In this document: piece by piece, positions 33,177 through 42,768 of the stretch
Position numbering within the stretch: the first letter of the stretch is position 1
Layout of the letters: each line of letters starts with the position of its first letter
Assembly (NCBI GenBank): GCA_945949485.1
Contig: CAMFER010000005.1
Location: 1 to 51,919, forward strand
Length of the DNA: 51,919 nucleotides
Reading direction: 5' to 3'
Origin: an uncultured Clostridium sp.
GTDB taxonomy: Bacteria > Bacillota > Clostridia > TANB77 > CAG-508
The notes under the pieces: model-generated
Databases searched by the model: none
What the model saw: only the letters and a program-made list of their open reading frames with translations
What the model was told of the DNA's origin: nothing
Position numbers and translations under genes: made by a program

Positions 33177-34547
33177 ATGGGAGCAATTAAAAACAAAGCA
33201 ATTGAAATAGCAATTAAACAAGGATTAGAAAAAGTAAAGGAGGATCCAGATAAGAATTTACCAAAATTAGTTGAGATAGTTAAAAAGTTTGACAAAGACA
33301 ATATGTGGGAAAGTAAATATCAGTTTTTAGAAAAAGTAACAAAAGACAGAGATAATAACTGGAATCAATACATCAGAAATATAATGGAAGATATTGATGA
33401 TGATATTATAGAAAAATTCTTATGCAATTTCATTGTAAATTCAGCTATTAAAGGAATATCAAGAAACCATGAAGTAAAGGAAAAAGAAGGTTGTGGAGCT
33501 CCATGGGCAATTGTTATGGATCCAACAACAGCTTGTAATATGAAATGTACAGGATGCTGGGCAGCAGACTATGGAAAAAGTTTGAATTTAGGATATGACC
33601 TAATGGATAAAATCGTAACAGAGGGAAAAGAAATAGGATGCTATTGGTATCTATTTACAGGTGGAGAGCCATTAGTAAAAAAAGATGAAGTTTTAAAATT
33701 ATGCAAAAAACATAATGATTGTATATTTGTAGCATTTACTAATGCAACTCTAATAGATGAAGAATTTGCAAAACAAGTAAAAGAAGTTGGAAACTTATCA
33801 TTCTCAATAAGTGTCGAAGGAACAGAAGAATCAACAGATTTAAGAAGAGGAAAAGGAGCTTACCAAAAAGTAATGAAAGCAATGGACTTATTGAGAGAAA
33901 ATGAGATTTTATTTGGTTTTTCAACTTGTGCTACTTCAGCAAATGCAGAATATATCATGAGTGAAGCATACTTTGACAAGATGATAGAAAAAGGCTGTAA
34001 ATATGGATGGTTCTTTAATTATATGCCAGTAGGTTGTGGAGCAAACACAGACCTTTTAACAACTCCAGAACAAAGAGAAGCTATGTATTATAAACTAGCA
34101 GAATATAGAAAAACAAAACCATTATTTACAGTAGATTTCTGGAATGATGGTAGATTTGTAGGTGGATGTATTGCAGGAGGAAAACACTATATGCACATAA
34201 ATGCAAACGGAGATGTAGAGCCATGTGTATTTATTCACTATTCAAATGCAAATGTTAAAGATATGAGCTTACTAGAAACATTAAAACAACCAATCTTTAA
34301 AGAATATCAAAAAAATCAACCATTTAGTGATAACTTATTAAGACCTTGTCCATTATTAGATAATGAAGGAAAATTAGCAGAAATGGTATGTAGATGTGGT
34401 GCTCATTCAACAGATTTAGCTCATCCAGAGAATGTAAATGATTTATGTAGTAAATGTCATAATATATCAAGAGATTGGAAAGTTACAGCAGATAAGTTAT
34501 GGGAACAGGAAGGACATGAAATAAAAGAAGAAGTATTTGAAAAATAA
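33177..34547 (+). CDS. Radical SAM/SPASM-like protein
   Basis: The 456-residue protein has a helical N-terminal domain (1-105), then the radical SAM core with TACNMKCTGCWAADYG (CxxxCxxC, about residue 120) and FTGGEPLVKKDE (GGE motif binding the SAM amino group). The C-terminal region has further cysteines (PCVFIHYS, RPCPLLDN, MVCRCGAHS, DLCSKCHNIS) fitting an auxiliary cluster domain. It uses SAM to make a 5'-deoxyadenosyl radical; the substrate is unknown. metK, which makes SAM, lies downstream. It is expressed from a TTCAT-repeat promoter shared with envelope genes, so a lipid or envelope substrate is plausible but unproven. Confidence 0.85.
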   Translation: MGAIKNKAIEIAIKQGLEKVKEDPDKNLPKLVEIVKKFDKDNMWESKYQFLEKVTKDRDNNWNQYIRNIMEDIDDDIIEKFLCNFIVNSAIKGISRNHEVKEKEGCGAPWAIVMDPTTACNMKCTGCWAADYGKSLNLGYDLMDKIVTEGKEIGCYWYLFTGGEPLVKKDEVLKLCKKHNDCIFVAFTNATLIDEEFAKQVKEVGNLSFSISVEGTEESTDLRRGKGAYQKVMKAMDLLRENEILFGFSTCATSANAEYIMSEAYFDKMIEKGCKYGWFFNYMPVGCGANTDLLTTPEQREAMYYKLAEYRKTKPLFTVDFWNDGRFVGGCIAGGKHYMHINANGDVEPCVFIHYSNANVKDMSLLETLKQPIFKEYQKNQPFSDNLLRPCPLLDNEGKLAEMVCRCGAHSTDLAHPENVNDLCSKCHNISRDWKVTADKLWEQEGHEIKEEVFEK

Positions 34548-34552
34548 TTGCC

Positions 34553-34639
34553 ATTTGGCGTTGTTGTACTTCATTTGAAATCTAATCAATGTACCATTAG
34601 TACACCTCATAGATTTCAAATTCGTATGCCTAGCCAAAT
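34553..34639. repeat. Long imperfect hairpin between the radical SAM and metK genes
   Basis: Three nested inverted segments: ATTTGGC (34553-34559) with GCCAAAT (34633-34639); ATTTGAAATCTA (34573-34584) with TAGATTTCAAAT (34610-34621), a perfect 12-bp stem; and GTAC with GTAC around ATTA. It does not resemble a SAM riboswitch, nor a standard terminator as there is no T run. It could be a REP-like element or a structured leader of metK. Confidence 0.55.
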
Positions 34640-34689
34640 AACAATTCTTTTCCAAACTATATCTATATAATAGAAAGAAGGAATAAAAA

Positions 34690-35799
34690 ATGAAAAACTA
34701 TTATTTTACTTCTGAAAGTGTAACAGAAGGGCATCCAGATAAACTTTGTGATTACATATCAGACAGTATATTAGATGAATGTTTAAAACAGGACAAAAAT
34801 TCAAGAGTAGCCATTGAAACATTTGTATCAGCAAATACAGTGACAATTGCAGGTCAAATAACATCAACAGCAAGACTTAAAATTGGAGAATTAGTAAGAG
34901 AAAAAATAAAAGAAATCGGATTTGACAATGAAAATACAGATATAGATTATAGAACTTGTAAAATTCAAGCAGAAATAACAAAACAAAGTCCAGATATTGC
35001 AATGGGAGTAGATACAGGAGGAGCTGGAGATCAAGGTTTGATGTTTGGATATGCCTGTGATGAAACAAAAGAATATATGCCTTATGCAATTGAAATGGCA
35101 CACAAATTATCAAAAAAATTAACAGAAGTAAGAAAAACAGGAGAAATCGCATATTTAAGACCAGATGGAAAAACACAAGTAACAGTAGAATATGAAAACG
35201 ATAAACCAAAAAGAATTGAAACTATTTTAATATCAACACAACATTTAGATAATATTTCAATGGAGGACTTAAAAAGAGATATTATAGAAAAAGTAATATG
35301 CACAACAATACCAAAAGATATGATGGATAAAGACACAAAGATATATATTAATCCAACAGGAAGATTTGTAATTGGCGGACCTCTTGGAGATACAGGACTA
35401 ACAGGAAGAAAAATCATAGTAGATACTTATGGAGGATACGCAAGACATGGTGGTGGTGCATTTTCTGGGAAAGATGCAAGTAAAGTAGATAGGTCAGCAG
35501 CTTATATGTTAAGACATATTGCCAAAAATATAGTAGCCAATGGTTATGCCAAAAAATGTGAAATTCAAGTAGCCTATGCTATTGGAATGAAAGAGCCATT
35601 ATCAATTTGCGTTAATACTTTTGGAACAAGTGAAAAAACAGAAGAAGAACTTGTAAAAATTATTAAAGATAAATTTGATTTAACGCCAAATGGGATTATA
35701 GAATATTTAGGTTTAAAAGAGCCAATTTATACAAGGACAACAAATTATGGTCATTTTGGAAAAGAAAATTTACCTTGGGAAAAGATAATAAAAATATAA
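34690..35799 (+). CDS. metK: S-adenosylmethionine synthetase
   Basis: The 369-residue protein begins [20 protein letters not shown] and has [17 protein letters not shown] and [20 protein letters not shown], the ATP-binding and metal-binding signatures of MetK. It makes SAM from methionine and ATP. It is somewhat shorter than typical bacterial enzymes of about 385-395 residues, with small gaps outside the motifs, so it may be the divergent second type of MetK found in some Clostridia. A radical SAM gene, which consumes SAM, lies 142 nt upstream, separated by a long hairpin. No SAM riboswitch is visible. Confidence 0.92.
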   Translation: MKNYYFTSESVTEGHPDKLCDYISDSILDECLKQDKNSRVAIETFVSANTVTIAGQITSTARLKIGELVREKIKEIGFDNENTDIDYRTCKIQAEITKQSPDIAMGVDTGGAGDQGLMFGYACDETKEYMPYAIEMAHKLSKKLTEVRKTGEIAYLRPDGKTQVTVEYENDKPKRIETILISTQHLDNISMEDLKRDIIEKVICTTIPKDMMDKDTKIYINPTGRFVIGGPLGDTGLTGRKIIVDTYGGYARHGGGAFSGKDASKVDRSAAYMLRHIAKNIVANGYAKKCEIQVAYAIGMKEPLSICVNTFGTSEKTEEELVKIIKDKFDLTPNGIIEYLGLKEPIYTRTTNYGHFGKENLPWEKIIKI

Positions 35800-35828
35800 A
35801 TTAGAAAATATCAATAGTAAATGGATTA

Positions 35829-35870
35829 AAAATAAGATATAGCACTGTTAAAGTGAAATATCTTATTTTT
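35829..35870 (+). terminator. Terminator after metK
   Basis: AAATAAGATATAGCAC pairs, with an internal mismatch, with GTGAAATATCTTATTT, followed by a T run. The left arm is the same as that of the terminator at 42073. Confidence 0.8.
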
Positions 35871-35916
35871 AATTATCATATATATAATGCTGAAAAAGCA
35901 AAAAACATAAAAAGAG

Positions 35917-35948
35917 TTCATAATTAATTCATTTTTTAATTGTATAAT
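35917..35948 (+). promoter_or_regulatory. Promoter with 11-bp TTCAT direct repeat (copy 3)
   Basis: TTCAT at 35917-35921 and 35928-35932, then exactly 10 nt, then TATAAT at 35943-35948. It precedes the MMPL exporter operon. Unlike copies 1 and 2 it is not part of a terminator hairpin; a separate terminator lies upstream at 35829. This supports a promoter role for the repeat. Confidence 0.65.
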
Positions 35949-36026
35949 ATAAAAGTTAATAAAATTATCATAGCATAAAATAAACTAATAAATCTAATCA
36001 AAAAATCAAAGAAAGGAGTATTTATT

Positions 36027-38093
36027 ATGCACAAACTAGGAAAAGCAATTTGCAAGCACAGAAGATTAATTTTAATAATTGCTTTACTACTATTAATTCC
36101 TTCAATTATAGGAATGAAATCAACTAAAATCAATTATGACATATTAGTCTATCTTCCAGAGGATGTAGAAACCATACAAGGAGAAAACATATTATCAGAA
36201 GATTTCAATATGGGAGCGTTTTCAGTAGTATTGCTAGAAGATATGAATACAAAAGATATTATAAAACTAGAAGAAAAGTTTAGAGAAATAGACAATGTAG
36301 AAAAGGTTGTAAGTATTGCAGATGTTTTAGGCACAAGCATTCCCGAAGAAATGATACCAGATGACATAAAAGAAAAAATATATAAAGATAATGAAACAAT
36401 TATGTTAGTTACCTTCAAAGATCAAATATCAGCAGATACTACAATGCAGACAGTTGAAACTCTAAGAGAAATAACAGATGAGCATTGCAAAATAAGTGGG
36501 ATGACAGCAACTGTACTAGACACACGAGATTTATCAGATTCAGAAATTGCTATCTATGTTGTAATAGCAGTAATCTTATGTTTAATCATATTAGAATTAG
36601 CATTAGATTCTTATGTAGCACCTTTTTTATTACTTTTAAATATAGGAATTGCTATTTTATATAATATGGGAAGCAACATATTTTTAGGAGAAATTTCCTA
36701 CATCACAAAAGCAATAAGTGCAGTATTACAATTAGGAGTAACAATGGACTTTGCTATTTTCTTATATCATAGTTACATGCAAGAAAAAGAAACTATACAA
36801 GACAATGAAGAAGCAATGGCAAATGCTATCGGAAAAACACTATTATCAGTAGTAGGAAGCTCGCTTACAACAATAGCAGGATTTTTAGCATTATGTAGTA
36901 TGGACCTTACTTTAGGAAAAGACATTGGAATTGTTATGGCAAAGGGTGTATTTTTAGGAGTAATTTGTGTAGTAACAATCCTTCCAGCTATGATATTAGA
37001 GTTAAATAACTTAATTGAAAAAACAAAACATAAAGAAATATTCCCTAAATTTACAGGAGTTAAGAATTTTGTAATAAAACATTATAAAATAATTTCCATA
37101 GCATTTATAATTATATTACCAATAGCGTTCTATGGTTATAAAAAAACAGATATTTATTATAATTTAGATAAGTCATTACCTGAATCTTTAGAAAGTGTAT
37201 CTGCTAACAATGAACTAAAAGATAAATTCAATATGGTATCTATGGAATTATTATTAGTAGATAAAGACATTCCAGATTATCAAGTAAATAATATGCTAGA
37301 TGAAATAGAAAATTTAGAAGGTATTGAATGGACTTTAGGTTATTCAAAAATAGCAGATTTAGGCATACCAAAAGAAGTCTTACCAGAAGATTTACTAGAG
37401 ATTTTCCAAAATGATGAATATCAAATGATTATTATAAATTCAAAATATGAAATGGCAACAGATGAACTAAATGAGCAAGTAACAAAGGTAAATGAAATTA
37501 TAAAAAAATATGATGAAAATGCTATTCTTGCAGGAGAAGGACCTTTGATGAAAGATCTAGTAGAAATAAGTAATCATGATTTTAATAGTGTAAATACAGT
37601 ATCTATTGGAATTATATTTGTTATTATGATTATTGTATTAAAATCAATATCATTACCTGTTATATTAATAGCAGTAATCGAATTTGCCATATTTATTAAT
37701 ATGGGAATACCATATTATACAAATACAATAATACCTTTTATTGCATCTATTGTTATAGGAACAATTCAATTAGGAGCTACTATTGATTATGCAATATTAA
37801 TCACTAATAAATATATAAATGGAAGAAAATGTGGTAAAGACAAGAAAGAGGCTATTAGTGAAGCATTAGGAACATCTATTAGTTCTATTGCTATAAGTGG
37901 ACTATGTTTCTTTGGAGCAACTTTTGGTGTAGGTGTTTATTCACAAATAGAAATGATAGGAACTTTATGTACTTTAATGTCAAGAGGAGCTATTGTTAGT
38001 ATGATTTGTGTTATTACTATATTACCATCATTCTTAATGATTTTTGATAAAATAATTTGCAAAACAACCATTGGAATGAAAGTTAAAAAATAA
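36027..38093 (+). CDS. MMPL/RND family membrane exporter
   Basis: The 688-residue protein has the MMPL layout: an N-terminal membrane helix (about 15-30), an extracytoplasmic domain (about 35-165), a group of five helices, then a second helix, a second domain (about 365-510) and a second helix group. Motifs include QLGVTMDFAIFLYHSY and its internal copy QLGATIDYAILITNKY, with the family Asp in the fourth helix of each half (proton relay). MMPL proteins export lipids or small molecules by proton motive force. A secreted coiled-coil protein follows after 21 nt, a usual pairing. It is under a TTCAT-repeat promoter. Confidence 0.9.
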   Translation: MHKLGKAICKHRRLILIIALLLLIPSIIGMKSTKINYDILVYLPEDVETIQGENILSEDFNMGAFSVVLLEDMNTKDIIKLEEKFREIDNVEKVVSIADVLGTSIPEEMIPDDIKEKIYKDNETIMLVTFKDQISADTTMQTVETLREITDEHCKISGMTATVLDTRDLSDSEIAIYVVIAVILCLIILELALDSYVAPFLLLLNIGIAILYNMGSNIFLGEISYITKAISAVLQLGVTMDFAIFLYHSYMQEKETIQDNEEAMANAIGKTLLSVVGSSLTTIAGFLALCSMDLTLGKDIGIVMAKGVFLGVICVVTILPAMILELNNLIEKTKHKEIFPKFTGVKNFVIKHYKIISIAFIIILPIAFYGYKKTDIYYNLDKSLPESLESVSANNELKDKFNMVSMELLLVDKDIPDYQVNNMLDEIENLEGIEWTLGYSKIADLGIPKEVLPEDLLEIFQNDEYQMIIINSKYEMATDELNEQVTKVNEIIKKYDENAILAGEGPLMKDLVEISNHDFNSVNTVSIGIIFVIMIIVLKSISLPVILIAVIEFAIFINMGIPYYTNTIIPFIASIVIGTIQLGATIDYAILITNKYINGRKCGKDKKEAISEALGTSISSIAISGLCFFGATFGVGVYSQIEMIGTLCTLMSRGAIVSMICVITILPSFLMIFDKIICKTTIGMKVKK

Positions 38094-38114
38094 AAAGAAA
38101 GGATTTGATTAAAA

Positions 38115-40076
38115 ATGAATAAAAAAGTGATTTCAAAAATAACTTCAGGTGTATTATTATGCACAATGTTAGCTTATACAACACCAGTACTTGCTTTTAC
38201 AAAAGATGAAACAGTTTATTCTAAAATAGATTCAAATGGAAATAATTATAATACAATTGTAAATGACCATATAATAAATGATGAGCAGGAGCAACTAATT
38301 AATGACATATCAGATTTATTAAACATAAAGAATGTAAATGGTGATGAGGAATTCTCTCAAGATGGAAACAATTTAGCATGGCATGCAGAAGAAAGTGATA
38401 TATATTACCAAGGAGAATCACAAAAAGAATTGCCAATAGAATGTAATGTGAAATATGAATTAGATGGAAATGAAATAACTGCAAGTGAATTAGTAGGTAA
38501 AAGTGGAAAAGTAAAAATAACAATTGAGTATATTAATAAAGATGCACATACTGTTAATATCAATGGAAAAGATCAAACTTTATATACACCATTTGTTGTA
38601 GTTTGTGGTACAATTATTGATAATAATAACAATAGAAATATTGAAATAACAAACGGAAAAACAGTAGATGATGGAAGTAAAACAACAGTTATTGGAATTA
38701 GTTTACCAGGTTTGCAAGAAAGTCTAAATATTTCAAAAGATAAAATAGATATTCCAAATACAATAGAAATTACTATGGATTCAACCGATTTTGAACTAAA
38801 TAACATTGTAACTTATGTTACTCCCAAAGTTCTAGAAGAAAACGACATGGAATTATTTAAAAAACTTGATAAAATATATAATCAAGTGGACACTTTGCAA
38901 AGTTCAAGTAAACAAATAGAAGAAGGAGCAAATAGTTTAAAAGAAGGAACAGCTACTTATAGTGAAAAATCACAAGAGTTTAATAATGCAGTAGAACAAG
39001 TGTCAAAAGGAGTAAGTAGTGTTAATCAAAATTATTCAAAAATAGATGCAGGAATAAGTAGCTTAAATGATAGTAGTGCCACTTTAGAATCTGGAGCCAA
39101 AAGCGTAAGTGAAGGAACACTAGCTGTTTCTGAAAATTTGCAGACAATAAGTTCTAAATTAACCGAATTACAAACAGGAACACAAAGTTTAAAGCAAGGA
39201 GAAGTACAGTTAGAAGCAGGATTAGATCAAATAATAACAAGTGTAAGTACTATTCAAGGAACAGATAATTCTGCAAAAATTACTGAATTAAACCAATTAA
39301 TAACAGCAAACCAAAATACTATAAATAGCTTAAAATCAGCAAATGAAACTTTAACTACACAACTTAAAGCAATTAAAGATGAGGAAACCAAACAAACAAT
39401 AACTACACAAATAGAAACCAACAAATCAATCATTAAATTGTTAGAAACAAATATAGTAGCATATAATGAAACAATTTCAACCCTAAAAAGTGCTGACATG
39501 TCAAATATAAAAGAATTGCAAACAGCATTAAGTAATTTAAAACAAGGACTTCAAAGTTTGCAAACAGGAACAGATACATTATATAATGGAACAACAGCAT
39601 TACGAACAGGAACAGGGGCATTAGCATCTAAAACAAAAGAATTAGCACAAGGAACACAAAGTTTATATGAGGGAACAATAAAAATATCAGAAGGAAGTGG
39701 AACACTAAATTCTGGTTCAACTCAATTAAAACAAGGATTAAATACATTAGATGCTGGTGGAACTAAATTAGGAACAGCAAGTAACCAATTAACAGAAGGT
39801 GCAAATACATTATCAGAAGGAGCAACTACTCTAGCAGAAGGAATAACAAAATTTAATGAAGAAGGAATAGATAAAATCTGTGATTACATTAATGGAGATT
39901 TAAAAGATATTAGTGCAAGATTAGAAAAATTACAAGAATTATCAGAAGATTATAATAACTTTACAATGCTAAATGATGGAAATAAAGGAAATGTTAAATT
40001 TATCATGATTATGGATAGTATAAAGAAAGAAGAAGATAGTAAACAAGATATTATACTAGATGATAAGCAAAAATAA
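38115..40076 (+). CDS. Secreted coiled-coil protein, YhgE/Pip-like partner of the MMPL exporter
   Basis: A signal peptide (KKVISKITSGVLLCTMLAYT, cleavage near VLA-FT) is followed by a domain of about 230 residues and then a long region of 11-residue and 14-residue repeats of the form LxxGxxxLxxGT (TLESGAKSVSEGT, LQTGTQSLKQGE, LYNGTTALRTGTGAL, LSEGATTLAEG) from about residue 270 to 600. Such repeats are typical of YhgE/Pip-type proteins and form long coiled coils. There is no clear C-terminal membrane anchor. It lies 21 nt after the MMPL gene, so it may help the exporter bridge the envelope. Function is otherwise unknown. Confidence 0.78.
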   Translation: MNKKVISKITSGVLLCTMLAYTTPVLAFTKDETVYSKIDSNGNNYNTIVNDHIINDEQEQLINDISDLLNIKNVNGDEEFSQDGNNLAWHAEESDIYYQGESQKELPIECNVKYELDGNEITASELVGKSGKVKITIEYINKDAHTVNINGKDQTLYTPFVVVCGTIIDNNNNRNIEITNGKTVDDGSKTTVIGISLPGLQESLNISKDKIDIPNTIEITMDSTDFELNNIVTYVTPKVLEENDMELFKKLDKIYNQVDTLQSSSKQIEEGANSLKEGTATYSEKSQEFNNAVEQVSKGVSSVNQNYSKIDAGISSLNDSSATLESGAKSVSEGTLAVSENLQTISSKLTELQTGTQSLKQGEVQLEAGLDQIITSVSTIQGTDNSAKITELNQLITANQNTINSLKSANETLTTQLKAIKDEETKQTITTQIETNKSIIKLLETNIVAYNETISTLKSADMSNIKELQTALSNLKQGLQSLQTGTDTLYNGTTALRTGTGALASKTKELAQGTQSLYEGTIKISEGSGTLNSGSTQLKQGLNTLDAGGTKLGTASNQLTEGANTLSEGATTLAEGITKFNEEGIDKICDYINGDLKDISARLEKLQELSEDYNNFTMLNDGNKGNVKFIMIMDSIKKEEDSKQDIILDDKQK

Positions 40077-40089
40077 CATAATTTAAATC

Positions 40090-40128
40090 AAAAAAGTATT
40101 AAAAATGTAGATTTTTGGTACTTTTTTT
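40090..40128 (+). terminator. Terminator after the exporter operon
   Basis: AAAAAAGTA (40090-40098) and TACTTTTTT (40119-40128) with a 20-nt AT-rich loop and a following T run. Confidence 0.65.
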
Positions 40129-40154
40129 GATATTATAGTAAAAATTTCAAAAAA

Positions 40155-40186
40155 TTCATAAATAATTCATATTGATAGATTATAAT
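40155..40186 (+). promoter_or_regulatory. Promoter with 11-bp TTCAT direct repeat (copy 4, response regulator)
   Basis: TTCAT at 40155-40159 and 40166-40170, then exactly 10 nt, then TATAAT at 40181-40186. It is the promoter of the two-component system itself, which suggests autoregulation and identifies the response regulator at 40285 as the likely protein binding all four copies. It is not part of a terminator hairpin. The leader of about 95 nt contains ATGACCTATTCCTAATTTAG, which resembles the CCTATTCCTAATTG block of the structured repeats. Confidence 0.65.
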
Positions 40187-40284
40187 AACAATATGTTAGG
40201 AGTAGTATAAAAATTGTTAAAAGTAAAAAATCCCCTTTTATTTTATGACCTATTCCTAATTTAGTAATGAATAGAGGGTAAAAT

Positions 40285-40965
40285 ATGTTTAATGTTTTAG
40301 TAGTAGAAGATGATAAGAATTTGAGAAAATTAATAACAACTTGCCTAAAAAGAGAAAATTATCAAACTTATGAGGCAACAAATGGAATGGAAGCATTAGA
40401 AATACTAGACAAAAATTATATAGATTTAATGGTAACTGATATTATGATGCCTGAAATGGATGGATATGAACTAACAAGAGAATTAAGAAATGCTAAATAT
40501 AATATACCAATATTATTGATAACAGCTAAGAGCACATTAAGTGATAAAAAAGAAGGTTTTTTGTCAGGTGCTGATGATTATATGGTAAAACCAATTGATA
40601 TAGAGGAATTATCACTTCGAGTAAAGGTTTTATTAAAAAGGTCAAATATGACAAATGAAAAGAAAATAAAAATAGGAGATTTAATACTAAATTATAATCA
40701 ATTATCTGTTATAAAAGGAGAAAAGAACTATCAATTAGCTCAAAAAGAATTTTATCTATTATATAAATTACTTAGTACACCTAATACAATTTTTACAAGA
40801 CAAGAACTAATGGAAGAAATATGGGGATTAGAAAATGAATCAGATTTTAGAACAATAGATGTTCATATAAAAAGAATTAGGGAAAAATTAGAAGATGTAG
40901 ATGAATTTGAAATAGTAACAGTAAGAGGAATCGGTTATAAATCAATTATAAAAGGAGAAAATTAG
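40285..40965 (+). CDS. OmpR-family response regulator
   Basis: The 226-residue protein has a receiver domain with D9 and D10, the phosphorylated D52 (LMVTDIMMPEMDG) and K102 region (DDYMVKPID). The C-terminal winged helix ends TVRGIGYKSI, the OmpR/PhoB signature. The histidine kinase gene starts on the next base after its stop codon. OmpR-type regulators bind direct repeats with an 11-bp period; such repeats lie before this gene and three nearby operons. A role in sensing envelope or lipid stress is inferred from those targets. Confidence 0.94.
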   Translation: MFNVLVVEDDKNLRKLITTCLKRENYQTYEATNGMEALEILDKNYIDLMVTDIMMPEMDGYELTRELRNAKYNIPILLITAKSTLSDKKEGFLSGADDYMVKPIDIEELSLRVKVLLKRSNMTNEKKIKIGDLILNYNQLSVIKGEKNYQLAQKEFYLLYKLLSTPNTIFTRQELMEEIWGLENESDFRTIDVHIKRIREKLEDVDEFEIVTVRGIGYKSIIKGEN

Positions 40966-42072
40966 ATGTTTGAAAAAATTTTGGGTAAAAAGAAATCAAT
41001 ACAAAGATCATTAGTGAGAAGTTTCATTATATCAATTGCATTGGTAATTATTATTACTATTATAGAGTTTTCTATATTTGTACTACCATCTATTAATACC
41101 CAATTAATAGATATTAGTAAAGAAAATGTAAACAGTCTAATATATGTTGTAAGAAGATTTTTAGGAATAACCATAGTAAATATCATATTAATTAGCGTAG
41201 TATTGATTAGGATCAACACGAAAAAAATGTTGCAACCAATGAAACAAATTAATGAAGCAACCAAAAAAGTTACTGCTGGAGATTATGATATAGAATTAGA
41301 AACAAAGAGAGAAGATGAGATAGGAGAGTTAACACAAAATTTCAATAAAATGACAAAAGGCTTACAAAGTATAGAAAATCTACAAAAAGAATTTATCAAT
41401 AATGTATCTCATGAGATAAAAACACCTATTTCTTCCATACAGGGATTCGCTAAATTATTAAAAGATAAAAATTTATCAGATAAAGAAAGAGAAGAATATT
41501 CAAATATCATTATAGAAGAATCAGAAAGACTAACAAATTTGACAGGAAAAATGCTAAAACTTGCAAAACTACATAATCAAGATAGAATTATTAATAAACA
41601 AGAAATTTTAATTGCAGAACAACTAAGAAAAGCTATTTCGCTATTAGATCCTAAATGGACAGAAAAGGGTATAAAAATAAATGTTAGTTTTGAAGAAAAT
41701 ATTTTTTTAGGAGATGAAGAATTAATATTTCAAGTCTGGATAAATCTATTAGAAAATGCCATAAAATTTTCAAAAACAAATGGCAAAATTGATGTTAAAG
41801 TATCTCATAAAAATAATGATATAATTGTAACTATAAAAGATTATGGAGTTGGAATGCAAGAAGATGAAATAGAAAAGGCATTTGAAAGATTTTATCAAAT
41901 AGATAAATCCCACTCAGAAGAAGGAAGTGGACTAGGTTTAGCAATTGTTAAAAGAATTATAGAATTATCAGATGGAAAAATAGAAATCGAAAGTAAAGAA
42001 AATAAAGGCACAACTGTAATCGTAAAATTACCAAAACCAAGTGAAAAAAATAACAAAATAATTATAGAATAG
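40966..42072 (+). CDS. Sensor histidine kinase
   Basis: The 368-residue protein has a first membrane helix (about 20-45), a very short outside loop, a second helix (about 63-83), a HAMP domain (KKMLQPMKQINEATKKVTAGD), the phosphorylated His in NNVSHEIKTPISSIQG, and the ATPase motifs NLLENAIKFS, DYGVGMQ and GSGLGLAIV. The short outside loop suggests it senses the state of the membrane or a partner membrane protein, as in intramembrane-sensing kinases. It directly abuts the response regulator gene. Confidence 0.93.
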   Translation: MFEKILGKKKSIQRSLVRSFIISIALVIIITIIEFSIFVLPSINTQLIDISKENVNSLIYVVRRFLGITIVNIILISVVLIRINTKKMLQPMKQINEATKKVTAGDYDIELETKREDEIGELTQNFNKMTKGLQSIENLQKEFINNVSHEIKTPISSIQGFAKLLKDKNLSDKEREEYSNIIIEESERLTNLTGKMLKLAKLHNQDRIINKQEILIAEQLRKAISLLDPKWTEKGIKINVSFEENIFLGDEELIFQVWINLLENAIKFSKTNGKIDVKVSHKNNDIIVTIKDYGVGMQEDEIEKAFERFYQIDKSHSEEGSGLGLAIVKRIIELSDGKIEIESKENKGTTVIVKLPKPSEKNNKIIIE

Positions 42073-42114
42073 AAATAAGATATAGCACATTGTCGAAAGT
42101 GCTATATCTTATTT
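42073..42114. terminator. Bidirectional terminator after the two-component system
   Basis: AAATAAGATATAGCAC (42073-42088) and GTGCTATATCTTATTT (42099-42114) form a perfect 16-bp stem with T runs on both strands. It serves the kinase gene and the convergent CmpB-family gene. The stem sequence is shared with the terminator at 35829. Confidence 0.9.
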
Positions 42115-42768
42115 TTCAATTAATATTCTATTGTTGTACATTTTATCCATAAATTCATCGGGATATTTATTATCAAGGAATACATCAAAACTATTTTTAG
42201 GAGGAATATTGTGTTTTCTTTCATTTTGTCTTGCACAAGCTACGCAAGAAATAGTAATATCAAAAAGCATAAAAGCCATTAAAATATAGGTTATTATTCT
42301 CCATTTTTTACTATTAATAATATTATCTAAGTTAGGTGTGAATCGCCAAAAAAATTTAAGAAAAACAATACCAATAATACCCCAATAAATACAATATTGA
42401 AGATTCGTTCTGCCATTAATGTTTAAAAATGTTCCTGAATAATCCCAAGAAACAGAGCCAAAGATTATTTCTTGCAAATAGGAACAAATAAATTCTAATA
42501 GTCCTCCAATAAAAAAACTAAGAATAAATACCTTTTTAGGTTCTTGTGTCTTAAGAAGTAAAATATAATATGCCATTGCTCCCAAACCATATACCTGTAT
42601 AAAAGGACCATAAAGCAAACCTTGCCTTATTACAAAATGACCTCCAGATTTTATAAAAGCATAAATGGTTTCAACAACATATCCAAAAAAACTCCCTAAA
42701 ATAAAAATCCAAAATAATTTCATAAAAAAAATCCAAGCTCTTTTTATCTTTTCCATATTTAACAACAC
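42109..42768 (-). CDS. CmpB-family (putative ABC transporter type IV) membrane protein
   Basis: The 219-residue protein has about five membrane helices and the family motifs GSFFGYVVETIYAFIKSGG, GLLYGPFIQVYGLGA, SWDYSGTFLNINGR and YCIYWGIIG. NINGR is encoded here with AAT GGC AGA in frame, an internal control for the paralog at 18566 where C is inserted before the same Gly codon. The start ATG follows a modest ribosome binding site (AGGTGTTGTTAAAT). It is convergent with the histidine kinase and lies in the envelope gene block. Function is unknown. Confidence 0.87.
   Translation of the reverse strand: MLLNMEKIKRAWIFFMKLFWIFILGSFFGYVVETIYAFIKSGGHFVIRQGLLYGPFIQVYGLGAMAYYILLLKTQEPKKVFILSFFIGGLLEFICSYLQEIIFGSVSWDYSGTFLNINGRTNLQYCIYWGIIGIVFLKFFWRFTPNLDNIINSKKWRIITYILMAFMLFDITISCVACARQNERKHNIPPKNSFDVFLDNKYPDEFMDKMYNNRILIEK

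Noticed and set aside
34640..34689. SAM riboswitch before metK
   Set aside because: None of the conserved SAM-I core segments are visible; only the unrelated long hairpin is present.
36149..36418. Minus-strand open frames under the MMPL, metK, thrS and PBP genes
   Set aside because: They are shadows of AT-rich plus-strand genes, hydrophobic and without ribosome binding sites.
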